From: Aureimonas frigidaquae
Lineage (GTDB): Bacteria; Pseudomonadota; Alphaproteobacteria; Rhizobiales; Rhizobiaceae
Length of the DNA stretch: 64,000 nucleotides
Reading direction: 5' to 3'
Assembly: GCF_001463905.1 (NCBI RefSeq)
Contig: NZ_BBWR01000011.1
Span: 124,001 to 188,000 of the forward strand
Shown: positions 1 to 9,524 of the stretch, one piece after another
How the letters are laid out: each line of letters begins with the position of its first letter
How positions within the stretch are numbered: the stretch's first letter is position 1
Translations under genes and position numbers: made by a program
Notes under the pieces: generated by a model
Database searches by the model: none
Told to the model about the DNA's origin: nothing
Seen by the model: only the letters and a program-made list of their open reading frames with translations

Positions 1-127
1 ATACATGTATTCGGCCGGCTTCGTGGATCAGCGCCTGGGCCTTGCCTCGGCTGTCTCGATCATCCTCTTCCTCATCGTCCTCGTCATCTCGCTCGTGCAG
101 CGCTTCGTCGTGAGGGAACGGCCATGA
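1..127 (+). CDS. Carbohydrate ABC transporter permease, 3' end only
   Basis: Only the last 41 codons are present; the gene begins before the window. The reading frame entering at base 2 ends at TGA 125-127. It encodes one hydrophobic helix rich in Ile, Leu and Val, followed by a short basic tail (ending RFVVRERP), the usual C-terminus of MalF/UgpA-type inner-membrane sugar permeases. Its stop overlaps the ATG of the next permease in an ATGA arrangement, so the two subunits are probably translationally coupled and form the heterodimeric channel of one importer. The family call rests mainly on the neighbour. Confidence 0.75.
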   Translation, partial: YMYSAGFVDQRLGLASAVSIILFLIVLVISLVQRFVVRERP

Positions 128-1038
128 ACAGCCCGTCGCCAAGCCGCTCCGCAACCGACGCTCCGGCCCGGCGCCGGTCGTCGCCCCGGACCATCGTCAA
201 CATGCCGGCGGCCGATATCGTCAAAGTCGCCTGCGTCGCCATCGTGGCGCTGGTCATCGTCTCGCCCCTGATCCTCCTGGCGGTCGCCAGCCTGAAGCCC
301 GACCGCTTCCAGATCCTGGCCGATATGGGCAGTTTCCGCGCCTTCTGGGTTTCGCAACCGACCCTCGACAATTACCGGCAGATCGTCACCCTGGACGGGC
401 CCTTGCCCATGGGGCGCTATCTGTTGAATTCCGTGGTGATCCTGAGCCTCACCGTCCTCGGCGGCATCCTCGTCAACTCGACGGCGGCCTTCGTCCTGGC
501 CTGGGGCCGCCTGCCCGGCCGCGCGCTGATCCTGGCGCTGATGATCGGCCTCTACATCGTGCCGCAGGAATCGATCGTCCTGCCGCTTCTCAACATCGTC
601 ATCAAGCTGGGCCTCGCCGATACGTTCACAGCGCAGATCCTTCCCTGGCTGGCGAGCCCTCTCTACATCTTCCTCCTCTACCAGTTCTTCATCCAGATCC
701 CGCACGAGCTCTACGACGCGGCCGTGATCGATGGCGCCTCGCCCTTCCGGATCTACTGGTCGGTCTTCCTGCCAATGAGCGCGCCGGCGCTCGCAACCGT
801 TGCGATCCTCTTGGGGATCGATACGTGGAACCAGTATCTCTGGCCGCTGATGATCACCCAGTCCAATTGGGCACGGCCGATCTCGGTCGGCATCGCCAGC
901 TATTTCGGCAGCGACTCGATCTACTGGAACTATGCCATGGCGTCCTCCGTGCTGATGATGGCGCCGGTGCTCCTCTTCTACATCTTCTTCCAGCGCTGGT
1001 TCGTCAGCTCGCTGATCGGCTCCGCCGTCAAAGGCTGA
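124..1038 (+). CDS. Carbohydrate ABC transporter permease (MalG/UgpE type)
   Basis: A 304-residue inner-membrane permease with about six hydrophobic helices. The stretch near residues 195-215 (ELYDAAVIDGASPFRIYW) is the EAA loop that docks on the ATPase, with the conserved EAA...G pattern (here D-A-A...DGAS). Length and layout fit the MalG branch of the CUT1 family. It overlaps the upstream permease by 4 nt and is followed after 51 nt by a GH32 hydrolase and then the ATPase gene, so the transported substrate is probably a beta-fructoside such as sucrose or a short fructan. Substrate identity is inference; the permease call is firm. Confidence 0.93.
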   Translation: MNSPSPSRSATDAPARRRSSPRTIVNMPAADIVKVACVAIVALVIVSPLILLAVASLKPDRFQILADMGSFRAFWVSQPTLDNYRQIVTLDGPLPMGRYLLNSVVILSLTVLGGILVNSTAAFVLAWGRLPGRALILALMIGLYIVPQESIVLPLLNIVIKLGLADTFTAQILPWLASPLYIFLLYQFFIQIPHELYDAAVIDGASPFRIYWSVFLPMSAPALATVAILLGIDTWNQYLWPLMITQSNWARPISVGIASYFGSDSIYWNYAMASSVLMMAPVLLFYIFFQRWFVSSLIGSAVKG

Positions 1039-1089
1039 CCCGTCACGCACCGCACCCATTCCGCATCGACAGGAAGCAAAAGGCCGTTC

Positions 1090-2808
1090 ATGCCGCATCT
1101 TGCCACCACCGTCCGCATTGGCGACATCATCGATCTCTGGCTTCGGCCGGCCAAGGGCGGGGCGCGGTCACGCCTCGTTCTGGAGGTTGGCGGCATCGCG
1201 CGCAATATCGACGGCGGCCCCACCGACGACTTCCAGCGCCACAGCTTGACGATGGAGGCGGACGGCACTGCCCGCCTGTCCTTCGATCCGGAAACGACGG
1301 AGCTTTCGCTCGCCTATGCCTATACGCCGGCGCGCGTGATGGACGAGGGGATCCGCCTTCTCCACACGAGCGAGCGCAACGGCAATGAGGGCCGGCGCTT
1401 TGCGCTGCATCTGCAGCCGCCCTTTGGCTGGATGAACGATCCGAACGGCCTGTTCGAACAGGATGGCGTGACCCACGCCTTCTACCAGCACTATCCGCAT
1501 GGCCGGCGCTGGAACACGATGCATTGGGGCCATGCCGTGTCCCACAATCTCGTCGACTGGGTGCATCTGCCGATTTTCCTCGACCCTCCGGCGCACATGC
1601 TGGCAGACGATGCGAAAGTCGGCGGCGCCTTCTCCGGATCGGCACAACCGCAGCCGGACGGCAGCGTGCGGGTGTTCTTCACCGACCGGGACGACGATCG
1701 CAAGCCGCGCATGGAATGGCAGATGAGCGCCCTGTCGCAGGACCTCCTCAATGTGGGGCCGGCGCAAGCGCTGATCACCGATGCCCCGCCGCTGGAGGGT
1801 TTCGGCCGGGACCTGCGCGATCCCTACGTCTTCCGGGGGCCGGACGGGTTGTGGAAGATGCTGCTCGGCGGCGCGGACACGCGCGGCGGCCTCGTCCTCC
1901 TGTATGAAAGCACGCATCCGCAAGGTGCGGCGGACTGGCGCTTCGTCGGCGTCCTCCACGAGGAACCCTGCGCGCCGAGCCTGCCGGTCGAATGCCCCTG
2001 CATGCTGCCGCTGACCGGCGAGGGAGAAGGCCTCCACGTCCTCATCTTCGGGCTCATCGGCTACCGGGACCCCTCGACGCGCCGGCGCAACCTGTCCTTC
2101 GCGCTGATCGGTCGCTTCGACGGGGCGCGTTTCGCGCCGATCGCGCGGCAGGAACTCGACTTCATCGCCGACTCCTACGCCTTCCAGGGTTTCGTCCACG
2201 CCGCGCACGGGCCCATGGGCCTCGCCTGGGCAGCAAACTGGACCGACGTCTTCAAGGACCGGGATTTTCCGAGCGCCATGACGCTCCCGCGCCGCCTCGT
2301 CTGGCGCGACCATGCCCTGTCGACGCCGGTCGTCGACAGCGTCACGCAGTTGCGCAGTGCCGTCCTGGCGGACGATCCGGCCGCCCTTGCCGGCGGCGTG
2401 GCCCTGCCCGACGGCCTGGCCGAGATCGAGCTCACGCTGTGCGAGCCGGATGCGCCGTTCCAGCTCGACTTTGCCCATGGCAGCCACCGCATCGCACTGA
2501 CCGGCGACGGGAGGAGCCTCGAACTGTGCTTCGAGCCGCCGGGCGCGCGGGTCGTGCCGCGCTACGCCACAGAGGTCACCGGCCTGACGCAGTTGCGCAT
2601 CTTCGTCGATGTCGGGCTGATCGAGGTCTACGCACAGGACGGGCGCTGGTGCGGCACCAAACGCATCGACAGCGACGAGCCGGTGAGCGCGGTGCGCCTG
2701 ACGGCGGGTGGCGTGGCGCGCGCGCGGGTCTTTGCCCTGCGCCCGGCACGCGGGCTGCCGCCCATGACGAACGAAACGAATGCGCAGAGCGCATCGGGGG
2801 AGGAATAG
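1090..2808 (+). CDS. Glycoside hydrolase family 32 beta-fructosidase
   Basis: A 572-residue enzyme expected to hydrolyse sucrose or terminal beta-fructosyl units. All three GH32 catalytic motifs are visible: WMNDPNG at 114-120 (nucleophile D117), RDPYVF at 243-248 (transition-state stabiliser D244) and ECP at 301-303 (acid/base E301). A C-terminal beta-sandwich follows from about residue 420. There is no signal peptide, so it acts in the cytoplasm on imported sugar, which fits its place between the permease and ATPase genes of a CUT1 importer. About 95 residues precede the first catalytic motif, more than in most invertases, and their role is not clear. It could be an invertase, levanase-like enzyme or inulinase; the sequence alone does not decide. 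Confidence 0.93.
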   Translation: MPHLATTVRIGDIIDLWLRPAKGGARSRLVLEVGGIARNIDGGPTDDFQRHSLTMEADGTARLSFDPETTELSLAYAYTPARVMDEGIRLLHTSERNGNEGRRFALHLQPPFGWMNDPNGLFEQDGVTHAFYQHYPHGRRWNTMHWGHAVSHNLVDWVHLPIFLDPPAHMLADDAKVGGAFSGSAQPQPDGSVRVFFTDRDDDRKPRMEWQMSALSQDLLNVGPAQALITDAPPLEGFGRDLRDPYVFRGPDGLWKMLLGGADTRGGLVLLYESTHPQGAADWRFVGVLHEEPCAPSLPVECPCMLPLTGEGEGLHVLIFGLIGYRDPSTRRRNLSFALIGRFDGARFAPIARQELDFIADSYAFQGFVHAAHGPMGLAWAANWTDVFKDRDFPSAMTLPRRLVWRDHALSTPVVDSVTQLRSAVLADDPAALAGGVALPDGLAEIELTLCEPDAPFQLDFAHGSHRIALTGDGRSLELCFEPPGARVVPRYATEVTGLTQLRIFVDVGLIEVYAQDGRWCGTKRIDSDEPVSAVRLTAGGVARARVFALRPARGLPPMTNETNAQSASGEE

Positions 2809-2811
2809 AGC

Positions 2812-3897
2812 ATGGCCGACGTCACCTTGCGCAATCTGCGCAAATCCTATGGCAACGCCGAGACGATCCACGGCATCGACCTGGATATCCGTCACGGGGA
2901 GTTCTGCGTCTTCGTCGGGCCGTCCGGCTGCGGAAAGTCGACCCTGCTGCGCATGATCGCCGGGCTGGAAACGATTTCCGACGGTGATCTGTCGATCGAC
3001 GGACAGCGCGTCAACCAGGTCGACGCCGCCGATCGGGGCGTTGCCATGGTGTTCCAGAACTACGCGCTCTACCCGCATATGAGCGTGCGCGAGAATATGA
3101 GCTTCGGCCTGCGCATCGCCGGACGCAGCCGGAAAGAGATCGCCGAGAAGGTGGACGACGCCGGCCGTATCCTGCAGCTCGACGCGCTGATGGACCGCAA
3201 GCCGTCGCAGCTCTCCGGCGGCCAGCGCCAGCGCGTCGCCATCGGCCGGGCCATCGTGCGGGATCCGAAAGTCTTTCTCTTCGACGAGCCCTTGTCCAAT
3301 CTCGACGCCGAGCTGCGCGTGCAGATGCGGGTGGAGATCGCCAAGCTCCACCAGGAGATCGGCAACACCATGATCTACGTGACGCACGACCAGACGGAGG
3401 CGATGACGCTGGCCGACAAGATCGTCGTGCTGCGCGCCGGCCGCATCGAGCAGGTCGGCTCCCCCCTGGAGCTCTACGAGAACCCGAAGAACCTGTTCGT
3501 CGCCGGCTTCATCGGCAGCCCGAAGATGAACTTTCTCAAGGCCCGCCTGGTGGCCGATGGGGGCGCACCCACCCTCGACTGCGGTGGCGCGCGCCTGCCG
3601 GCGCCGGCCTGGCTGGCCGCAGGCGATCCCGGCGCCGAGATCACGCTCGGCATCCGGCCCGAACATTTCGACCGCACGCCCAATCCGGAAGCAAAGCTGC
3701 GCATTGCTGTGGATGTGGTGGAAAATCTCGGCGGCACGAGCTTTGTCTACGGCAAGACGGCCGGTGGCGAGACCATCATCGCCGAAATGCGCGACAGGGC
3801 CATCCCCCGCCCGGGCGAGGATGTCGAGATCGGCTTTCGGATGGAGGATGCCCGCTTCTTCGATGCCACCGGCGCGCGTCTGCAACCCAAGGCCTGA
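2812..3897 (+). CDS. Carbohydrate ABC transporter ATP-binding protein (MalK/UgpC type)
   Basis: A 361-residue ATPase that energises the importer encoded just upstream. Walker A GPSGCGKST is at residues 36-44, the LSGGQ signature at 134-138, and Walker B with the catalytic glutamate (FLFDEP) at 155-160, followed by an SNLD D-loop. The switch histidine lies in the YVTHDQTEA stretch. The C-terminal third is the OB-fold TOBE regulatory region typical of MalK, UgpC and MsmK. The gene starts 3 nt after the hydrolase stop and is the last of the operon. One such ATPase may serve several importers, so exclusive pairing is an inference. Confidence 0.95.
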   Translation: MADVTLRNLRKSYGNAETIHGIDLDIRHGEFCVFVGPSGCGKSTLLRMIAGLETISDGDLSIDGQRVNQVDAADRGVAMVFQNYALYPHMSVRENMSFGLRIAGRSRKEIAEKVDDAGRILQLDALMDRKPSQLSGGQRQRVAIGRAIVRDPKVFLFDEPLSNLDAELRVQMRVEIAKLHQEIGNTMIYVTHDQTEAMTLADKIVVLRAGRIEQVGSPLELYENPKNLFVAGFIGSPKMNFLKARLVADGGAPTLDCGGARLPAPAWLAAGDPGAEITLGIRPEHFDRTPNPEAKLRIAVDVVENLGGTSFVYGKTAGGETIIAEMRDRAIPRPGEDVEIGFRMEDARFFDATGARLQPKA

Positions 3898-3953
3898 CGC
3901 CCGGCGACGGCGCGGCCGGATCATCGGCGCGCCGTTGATGTGCTCCACAATCG

Positions 3954-3980
3954 AAGGGCCGACCGGCGAGGTCGGCCCTT
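3954..3980 (+). terminator. Hairpin terminator after the sugar ABC operon
   Basis: A perfect 11-bp inverted repeat, AAGGGCCGACC and GGTCGGCCCTT, encloses a 5-nt loop, 57 nt after the ATPase stop and ahead of the convergent bdhA stop. No U-tract follows, which is common for terminators in GC-rich alphaproteobacteria. It could serve both strands. Confidence 0.65.
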
Positions 3981-4047
3981 GGCGGCCGTCAGTCGGCAAA
4001 CACGGCCGGCGGCAGCCTTCAGGCCTATTTCGACCGAAGCCTGGCCG

Positions 4048-4833
4048 TCAGGCCATGTACCAGCCATGGCTGGGCACGATGGATTGCCCCGTCAGGGCGT
4101 TGGAGCGGAAGCCGGCCAGAAAGACCGCGACGTCGGACACGTCCTGCAGCGTCGTGAACTCGTGATCGACGGTGCGGCCGAGCATGATCTTCTCGACCAC
4201 ATCCTGTTCGGAGATGTTGAGATCCCGCGCCTGTTCCGGGATCTGCTTCTCTACGAGGGGGGTGCGCACGAAGCCCGGGCAGATGATGTTGGAGCGCACG
4301 CCATGCGGGCCGCCCTCCCGCGCCATGACGCGCGCCAGACCGAGGATCGCATGCTTGGCCGCCACATAGGCGCTCTTCAACGGTGAGGGCTCATGGCTGT
4401 GGACCGAGCCCATATAGATGAGCGAGCCGGATTTCTGCGGATACATGTGCCGCACGCTCGCCTTGGTCAGAAGGAAGCTGCCGTGCAGGTGGATATCCAC
4501 CACCTTGCGGAACTCCTCATAGGGGAAATCCTCGACAGGGTGGACGATCTGGATGCCGGCATTGGCCACCATCGTATCCAGCCGTCCCCAGCGCGCCACC
4601 GTCTGATCCACACCGTCATTGACGGCGGCCTCGTCGGTCACGTCCATGCCGATGGCCAGGGCATCGCCGCCGGCCTGCGCAATCATCTGCGCCGTTTCAC
4701 GGGCACGATCCTCTGCGATGTCGCACACGGCGACACGCGCCCCCTCGGCCGCGAAGGCCAGGGACATATGGCGGCCGATGCCGGATCCGGCACCGGTGAT
4801 GATGGCGACGGTGCCCTCGAGCTGCTGCGGCAT
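4048..4833 (-). CDS. bdhA: 3-hydroxybutyrate dehydrogenase, SDR family
   Basis: Interconverts D-3-hydroxybutyrate and acetoacetate with NAD(H), a step in use of polyhydroxybutyrate. The 261-residue product has the SDR dinucleotide motif TGAGSGIG at 13-20, NAG at 91-93, catalytic S143 and YVAAK with Y156 and K160. The C-terminus SHGWYMA matches the SHGW ending of alphaproteobacterial HBDH proteins. The ATG at 4833 was chosen because it gives the normal family length; the open frame extends upstream to 5037 but that extension overlaps grpE and looks non-coding. A GGGAGGGG run lies a short distance upstream. Another SDR specificity is possible but less likely. Confidence 0.88.
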   Translation of the reverse strand: MPQQLEGTVAIITGAGSGIGRHMSLAFAAEGARVAVCDIAEDRARETAQMIAQAGGDALAIGMDVTDEAAVNDGVDQTVARWGRLDTMVANAGIQIVHPVEDFPYEEFRKVVDIHLHGSFLLTKASVRHMYPQKSGSLIYMGSVHSHEPSPLKSAYVAAKHAILGLARVMAREGGPHGVRSNIICPGFVRTPLVEKQIPEQARDLNISEQDVVEKIMLGRTVDHEFTTLQDVSDVAVFLAGFRSNALTGQSIVPSHGWYMA

Positions 4834-4924
4834 GAAACTTGGACCCCTCCCCCGCGACGCGCTGTCCGTGGCCGGACGTGCGCGGCAGGATAGCGCAAGC
4901 TCATGACCGGCGGAAAGCTTGAAG

Positions 4925-5569
4925 TCAGGCGTCCTTGGCGCTGATGTCGGCGGCGTCGGGTGCATCGACCGGCGCCTTCGGGCCACCCTTCGACACGCCC
5001 ACCATGGCCGGGCGCAGCACGCGCTCGCCGATGGCATAGCCGTCCTGCACCACCTCCAGCACCGTATTGTTGGGCACCTCCGCGTTGGGCACCTCGAATA
5101 TGGCCTGGTGGAAATTGGGGTCGAAGCGCTGGCCCTTCGGCTCCAGCTTGCGCACGCCGTGGCGCTCCAGCCCGCCCAGCATGTCGCGGCTGGTCATTTC
5201 CACGCCCTCGACGAGCGCCTTCAGCCCGGCCTCGCCCTCTTCGCGCGCATTGGGCGGAAGCGCCTGGAGCGCGCGCGCCAGATTGTCGGCGACGCCGAGC
5301 ATATCGCGCGCAAATCCGGCGACGGCGAACTGGCGCGCATCGCGGATCTCACGCTCGGTGCGGCGGCGCAGATTTTCCATGTCGGCGGCCAGGCGCAGCA
5401 TCCGATCCTTAAGATCGGCATTCTCGGCCTCCAGCGCGGCGACGCGCTCGGCATCCGCCGCACCCGCATCCTCACCCCAGACCGGTGCGGAGGCACCGCC
5501 GGCGGCAGCGGTCTCGGTCGTCTCGTGCAGATCCTTGTCGGGGCGCGGGCCGGTATCGCTGTTCGTCAT
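4925..5569 (-). CDS. grpE: Nucleotide exchange factor GrpE
   Basis: A 214-residue co-chaperone that releases ADP from DnaK. The acidic, low-complexity N-terminus is followed by a long heptad-rich coiled coil (about residues 40-100) with the family stretch [12 protein letters not shown], then the beta-rich C-terminal head with [12 protein letters not shown] and [20 protein letters not shown]. It lies 87 nt downstream of hrcA on the same strand, the usual alphaproteobacterial pairing. The leader holds its own SD (GAGGA) and a small hairpin, so separate heat-shock expression is possible. Confidence 0.97.
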   Translation of the reverse strand: MTNSDTGPRPDKDLHETTETAAAGGASAPVWGEDAGAADAERVAALEAENADLKDRMLRLAADMENLRRRTEREIRDARQFAVAGFARDMLGVADNLARALQALPPNAREEGEAGLKALVEGVEMTSRDMLGGLERHGVRKLEPKGQRFDPNFHQAIFEVPNAEVPNNTVLEVVQDGYAIGERVLRPAMVGVSKGGPKAPVDAPDAADISAKDA

Positions 5570-5594
5570 GTCGTGTGGCTCTCCTCGTAATGTG

Positions 5595-5608
5595 CCGCCC
5601 GAGGGCGG
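5595..5608 (-). promoter_or_regulatory. Small hairpin in the grpE leader
   Basis: CCGCC and GGCGG enclose a CGAG tetraloop about 15 nt upstream of the grpE SD. Further upstream on the minus strand is a CTTGAT hexamer and, 17 nt later, CGATAT, which loosely resembles a sigma-32 promoter. Functional meaning is inferred only. Confidence 0.3.
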
Positions 5609-5656
5609 AACGTAATCCTGCCGCGCATATCGAATGCGTGTATCGCAAAATCAAGA

Positions 5657-6772
5657 TCAGTTGCGGGACGTCGCACCCGGCTGCAGCAGCCGCGACACGA
5701 GCCGCGCCGTGTAATCCACCATGGGAACGATACGGCGGTAGTTCAGCCGCGTGGGGCCGATCACGCCCACAGCGCCGATGACCCGCTCCTCGCCGTCGCG
5801 GTAGGGCGCGATCACGAGCGAGGAACCGGACAGTGAGAAAAGCTTGTTCTCGCTGCCGATGAAGATGCGCACGCCATCGCCGGATTCGGCAAGGTCGAGC
5901 AGCTCCATGATGGAGCTTTTCGTTTCAAGGTCGTTGAACAGATGGCGCAGCCGCTCCAGATCGTCGGCCGCCGTCAGCCCCTCGATCAGATTGGCGCGGC
6001 CGCGCACGATGAGGCGGCTCGGCTGACCCGCGCCGGCGCCCGACCAGACGGCCAGGCCCGCATCCACCAGCTCCTGCGACAGGCGGTCCAGCTCGTTCGC
6101 GGTGGCGCGGCGCAGCGCTTCCATGCGGGCCCGCGCCTCGCTCAGGGTGCGGCCGACGACATTGGCGTTCAGGTAGTTCGCCGCTTCCACCAGCTGCGAC
6201 GAGGTCACGCCCGGTGGCAGGTCGACGACGCGGTTCTCGACATCCCCGTTCTCGCCCACCAGCACGGCCAGAGCGCGGCCCGGATCCAGCCGGACGAAAT
6301 CCACATGCTTGAGGCGAAGGTCGCTCTTGGCCGCCAGGACAAGCCCCGCCCCGCGCGACAGGCCGGACAGAAGCTGGCTCGCTTCCGTGAGCAGCGATTC
6401 CACCGAGCGCGTATCGCCGATGGACCGGACACGGTCCTCGATCTCGCCCCGCTCGTCGGCCGGCATGGAGCCGACCTCCAGGAAGGCATCGACGAAGAAG
6501 CGCAGGCCGAGCTCGGTCGGCACCCGCCCGGCGCTGACATGGGGCGCGTAGATCAGGCCGAGCGCTTCCAGGTCACTCATGACGTTGCGCACCGAGGCCG
6601 GCGACAGGCTTTGCGCCAGAAGCCGCGACAGGTTGCGCGACCCGACGGGCTCACCATTCTCAAGGTAGGTATCGACGATCAGCCGGAAGATATCGCGCGA
6701 CCGGTCATCGAGCATTCCGCTCAATCCGGGTGCAAGCCGTTCCTGACGTTTGGGCGGTGTGACGTATTTCAT
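5657..6772 (-). CDS. hrcA: Heat-inducible transcription repressor HrcA
   Basis: A 371-residue repressor that normally binds CIRCE operators of groESL-type genes and is tuned by GroEL. An N-terminal winged helix is seen around [13 protein letters not shown] and [15 protein letters not shown], followed by the GAF-like dimerisation domain ending in [19 protein letters not shown]. The start MKYVTPPKR at 6772 gives the usual length; the frame stays open upstream into the antisense of rph, which is ignored. A shorter start at 6715 (MLDDRSRD) is possible. It is divergent from rph. I saw no CIRCE element in the 136-nt intergenic region. Confidence 0.95.
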   Translation of the reverse strand: MKYVTPPKRQERLAPGLSGMLDDRSRDIFRLIVDTYLENGEPVGSRNLSRLLAQSLSPASVRNVMSDLEALGLIYAPHVSAGRVPTELGLRFFVDAFLEVGSMPADERGEIEDRVRSIGDTRSVESLLTEASQLLSGLSRGAGLVLAAKSDLRLKHVDFVRLDPGRALAVLVGENGDVENRVVDLPPGVTSSQLVEAANYLNANVVGRTLSEARARMEALRRATANELDRLSQELVDAGLAVWSGAGAGQPSRLIVRGRANLIEGLTAADDLERLRHLFNDLETKSSIMELLDLAESGDGVRIFIGSENKLFSLSGSSLVIAPYRDGEERVIGAVGVIGPTRLNYRRIVPMVDYTARLVSRLLQPGATSRN

Positions 6773-6908
6773 GGGCGTGACCGGTCCGGAACATAAGGCC
6801 TTGCGGCGCCATCGCCAAGCCGCTGCCCGCCGCCGGGCCGAAAGTTTTTGTAAATGCGCCCGGCCATTGGTACAGGGGGCGTATCGCCAATGATTTGCAG
6901 GTTTTGAC

Positions 6909-7628
6909 ATGCGGCCTTCCAAACGCGCCGCGCACGAGTTGCGCTCCGTCACGCTCGAACGCGGCGTCAACCGCCATGCGGAGGGGTCCTGCCTCGTGCG
7001 CTTCGGCGACACGCATGTCCTGTGCACGGCGAGCCTGGAAGAGCGCGTGCCCGGCTGGCTGAAGAACACCGGCAAGGGCTGGGTCACGGCCGAATACGGC
7101 ATGCTGCCCCGCGCCACCGGCGAGCGGATGCGCCGCGAAGCCGCTGCCGGCAAGCAGTCCGGCCGCACCCAGGAAATCCAGCGCCTGATCGGCCGCTCGC
7201 TGCGCGCCGTCGTGGATCTGAAAGCCCTGGGCGAGCGGCAGATCACGGTGGATTGCGATGTGGTGCAGGCCGATGGCGGCACGCGCACGGCTGCCATCAC
7301 CGGCGCCTTCGTGGCCCTGTCCGACTGCCTGTCCTGGATGGAAGCGCGCGGCATGGTCAAGCGCGATGCCGTCCTGAAGGATCATGTCGCCGCCATCTCC
7401 TGTGGCCTCCACAATGGCGAGGCGGTGATCGACCTCGACTATCTGGAGGATTCGACGGCCGGCACGGACGCCAATTTCGTCATGACCGGCCGCGGCGGCA
7501 TCGTCGAGATCCAGGGAACGGCCGAAGGCGAACCCTTCTCGGAAGACGAGCTGAAGGCCCTCATGGACCTGGCCAAGGCTGGCATCGCCACCCTGGTCGA
7601 CAAGCAGAAGGCGGCCCTTGCGGGCTGA
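6909..7628 (+). CDS. rph: Ribonuclease PH
   Basis: A 239-residue phosphorolytic 3'-5' exoribonuclease that trims tRNA 3' ends. It opens with [27 protein letters not shown]-type sequence and carries the RNase PH signatures [12 protein letters not shown], the [19 protein letters not shown] stretch that binds phosphate and RNA, and the acidic IDLDYLEDS active-site segment. Full length. It is divergent from hrcA and heads a tight run of housekeeping genes; its stop lies 7 nt before the ATG chosen for rdgB. Confidence 0.97.
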   Translation: MRPSKRAAHELRSVTLERGVNRHAEGSCLVRFGDTHVLCTASLEERVPGWLKNTGKGWVTAEYGMLPRATGERMRREAAAGKQSGRTQEIQRLIGRSLRAVVDLKALGERQITVDCDVVQADGGTRTAAITGAFVALSDCLSWMEARGMVKRDAVLKDHVAAISCGLHNGEAVIDLDYLEDSTAGTDANFVMTGRGGIVEIQGTAEGEPFSEDELKALMDLAKAGIATLVDKQKAALAG

Positions 7629-7635
7629 ACGCCGC

Positions 7636-8298
7636 ATGACCCATCCGGACATGACGCACCGCCTGGACCCGGCCGCCGGATCGCTTCTGGTGGCAAGCCA
7701 CAACAAGGGCAAGATCATCGAGATCCGGGAACTCCTGGAGCCGGTGGGCTTCACCATCGTCTCGGCCGCCGACAAGAACCTCCCCGAGCCGGAGGAGACG
7801 GGCACGACCTTCGAGGAGAACGCCCGCATCAAGGCGCTGGCGGCAGCCCTGGCGACCGGCCTGCCCGCTTTGTCCGACGACAGCGGCGTGGAGGTCGATG
7901 CGCTGGACCGCGCGCCCGGCATCTACTCCGCGCGCTGGGGCGGCCCGGACAAGGATTTCACCATGGCCATGCGCCAGGTGGAAGAGAAGCTCCAGGCCAA
8001 GGGCGCGACGACGCCGGAAGCCCGCCGTGGCCGCTTCGTCGCCGTCCTGTGCCTGGCCTGGCCCGACGGCACCACGCGGGAGTTCCGCGGCGAGGTCGAA
8101 GGCCAGATCGTCTGGCCGCCGCGCGGCACGTTGGGTTTCGGCTACGACCCCTTCTTCCAGCCGGACGGGCACGACCGGACCTTCGGCGAAATGTCGTCCG
8201 AGGAAAAGCACGGCTGGCGCCCGGGTCAGGCGGATGCCCTGTCCCATCGCGCCCGCGCCTTCCAACGCTTCGCGCGGGATATGCTCGGCATTTCATGA
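7636..8298 (+). CDS. rdgB: XTP/dITP diphosphatase (RdgB/HAM1)
   Basis: A 220-residue pyrophosphatase that removes deaminated purine nucleotides (ITP, XTP) from the pool. Family motifs seen: SHNKGK near the N-terminus, the F-E-E-N-A-R-I-K-A segment, and [22 protein letters not shown]. The ATG at 7636 is preferred; an in-frame TTG at 7618 would overlap rph, and ATG 7651 is a third option. The stop overlaps the hemW start in an ATGA arrangement. Confidence 0.95.
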   Translation: MTHPDMTHRLDPAAGSLLVASHNKGKIIEIRELLEPVGFTIVSAADKNLPEPEETGTTFEENARIKALAAALATGLPALSDDSGVEVDALDRAPGIYSARWGGPDKDFTMAMRQVEEKLQAKGATTPEARRGRFVAVLCLAWPDGTTREFRGEVEGQIVWPPRGTLGFGYDPFFQPDGHDRTFGEMSSEEKHGWRPGQADALSHRARAFQRFARDMLGIS

Positions 8299-9494
8299 GC
8301 GCAGCCCAGCCCCTGCCGGCCGGTGGCCGGATCTTTACGCCGCAGCCCGGCGATCCGGGCTTCGGCATTTACGTGCATTGGCCCTTCTGCGCGGCCAAAT
8401 GCCCCTATTGTGACTTCAACAGCCATGTCCGCCACAAGCCGGTCGATCAGGCGCGCTATGCCAGCGCCTTCGAGCGGGAGCTGGCGGCCATGGCGGCCCG
8501 CACCCCGGGCTTGCGCGTCACCTCCATCTTTCTGGGCGGCGGCACGCCCTCCCTGATGGAGCCGGCGACGGTCGATCGGATCCTGTCGGCCATCGCACGC
8601 CACTGGAGCGTGGAAGAGGCCGCCGAGGTGACGCTGGAGGCCAACCCCTCCAGCGTGGAGGCGGAACGCTTCCGGGGCTACCGGGCCGCTGGTGTCAACC
8701 GCGTGTCGCTCGGGGTCCAGGCCCTGAACGATCCGGACCTGCGCCGGCTCGGGCGGCTGCACGATGTGGCGGAGGCGCGCCGCGCCATCGCGCTCGCACG
8801 GGATATCTTTCCGCGCCTGTCCTTCGATCTCATCTATGCGCGCCCCGGCCAGGATGTCGCGCAATGGGAGGCGGAGCTGAACGCGGCGATCGACATGGCC
8901 GCTGATCACCTGTCCCTCTACCAGCTCACCATCGAGGAAGGGACGCCCTTTTATGCGTTGCACCGGGCCGGGCGCCTGCCCGTGCCGGACGGCGAACTGT
9001 CGGCCGACCTCTACGACGTGACGCAGGCCGTATCGGCCGCACGTGGCCTGCCGGCCTATGAGATTTCCAACCATGCGGTGCCGGGCGCCGAATCGCGCCA
9101 CAACCTCACCTACTGGCGCTATGGGTTCTATGCGGGCGTCGGGCCCGGCGCGCATGGCCGCCTGCCGGGGCCGGACGGACGGCGCCACGCCACGGCCGGC
9201 GAAAGGCTGCCCGAAGCCTGGCTCGACATGGTGGAACGTCAGGGCCACGGCCTGGTGGCCGATCAGCCGCTCACCGATGCCGAACAGGCACAGGAACTGA
9301 TGCTGATGGGGCTGCGCCTGTCGGAAGGGATCGACCTTGCCCGCTGGCAGGCCTTGTCCGGGCGCGCCATCGACCCGGAGCGTGAGGCCATGCTGACCGG
9401 CTACGGGCTGATCGAGGCCTTGCCGGGGCAGCGCCTGCGTGCCACACCCTCCGGCATGCTGGTCCTGGACCGCGTCCTGGCCGAACTGGCCTAA
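8295..9494 (+). CDS. hemW: Radical SAM haem chaperone HemW
   Basis: A 399-residue radical SAM protein, once annotated as oxygen-independent coproporphyrinogen oxidase, now viewed as a haem-transfer protein. The cluster motif is C32-x3-C36-x2-C39 (CAAKCPYC), preceded by YVHWPF. Further marks are the GGGTPS glycine motif and the [21 protein letters not shown] segment, with a C-terminal HemW/HemN domain. The ATG at 8295 overlaps the rdgB stop; the frame remains open further upstream but that part is an alternative frame of rdgB. Confidence 0.95.
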   Translation: MSAAQPLPAGGRIFTPQPGDPGFGIYVHWPFCAAKCPYCDFNSHVRHKPVDQARYASAFERELAAMAARTPGLRVTSIFLGGGTPSLMEPATVDRILSAIARHWSVEEAAEVTLEANPSSVEAERFRGYRAAGVNRVSLGVQALNDPDLRRLGRLHDVAEARRAIALARDIFPRLSFDLIYARPGQDVAQWEAELNAAIDMAADHLSLYQLTIEEGTPFYALHRAGRLPVPDGELSADLYDVTQAVSAARGLPAYEISNHAVPGAESRHNLTYWRYGFYAGVGPGAHGRLPGPDGRRHATAGERLPEAWLDMVERQGHGLVADQPLTDAEQAQELMLMGLRLSEGIDLARWQALSGRAIDPEREAMLTGYGLIEALPGQRLRATPSGMLVLDRVLAELA

Positions 9495-9524
9495 AGAGCG
9501 AAATGGCCTAAGAGGGAGCTGCCG

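Noticed and set aside
1168-3999. 943-codon minus-strand frame opposite the GH32 and ATPase genes
   Set aside because: Same shadow composition; the plus strand carries complete catalytic and Walker motifs.
6773-6908. Search for a CIRCE element between hrcA and rph
   Set aside because: No TTAGCACTC-N9-GAGTGCTAA-like repeat is present.
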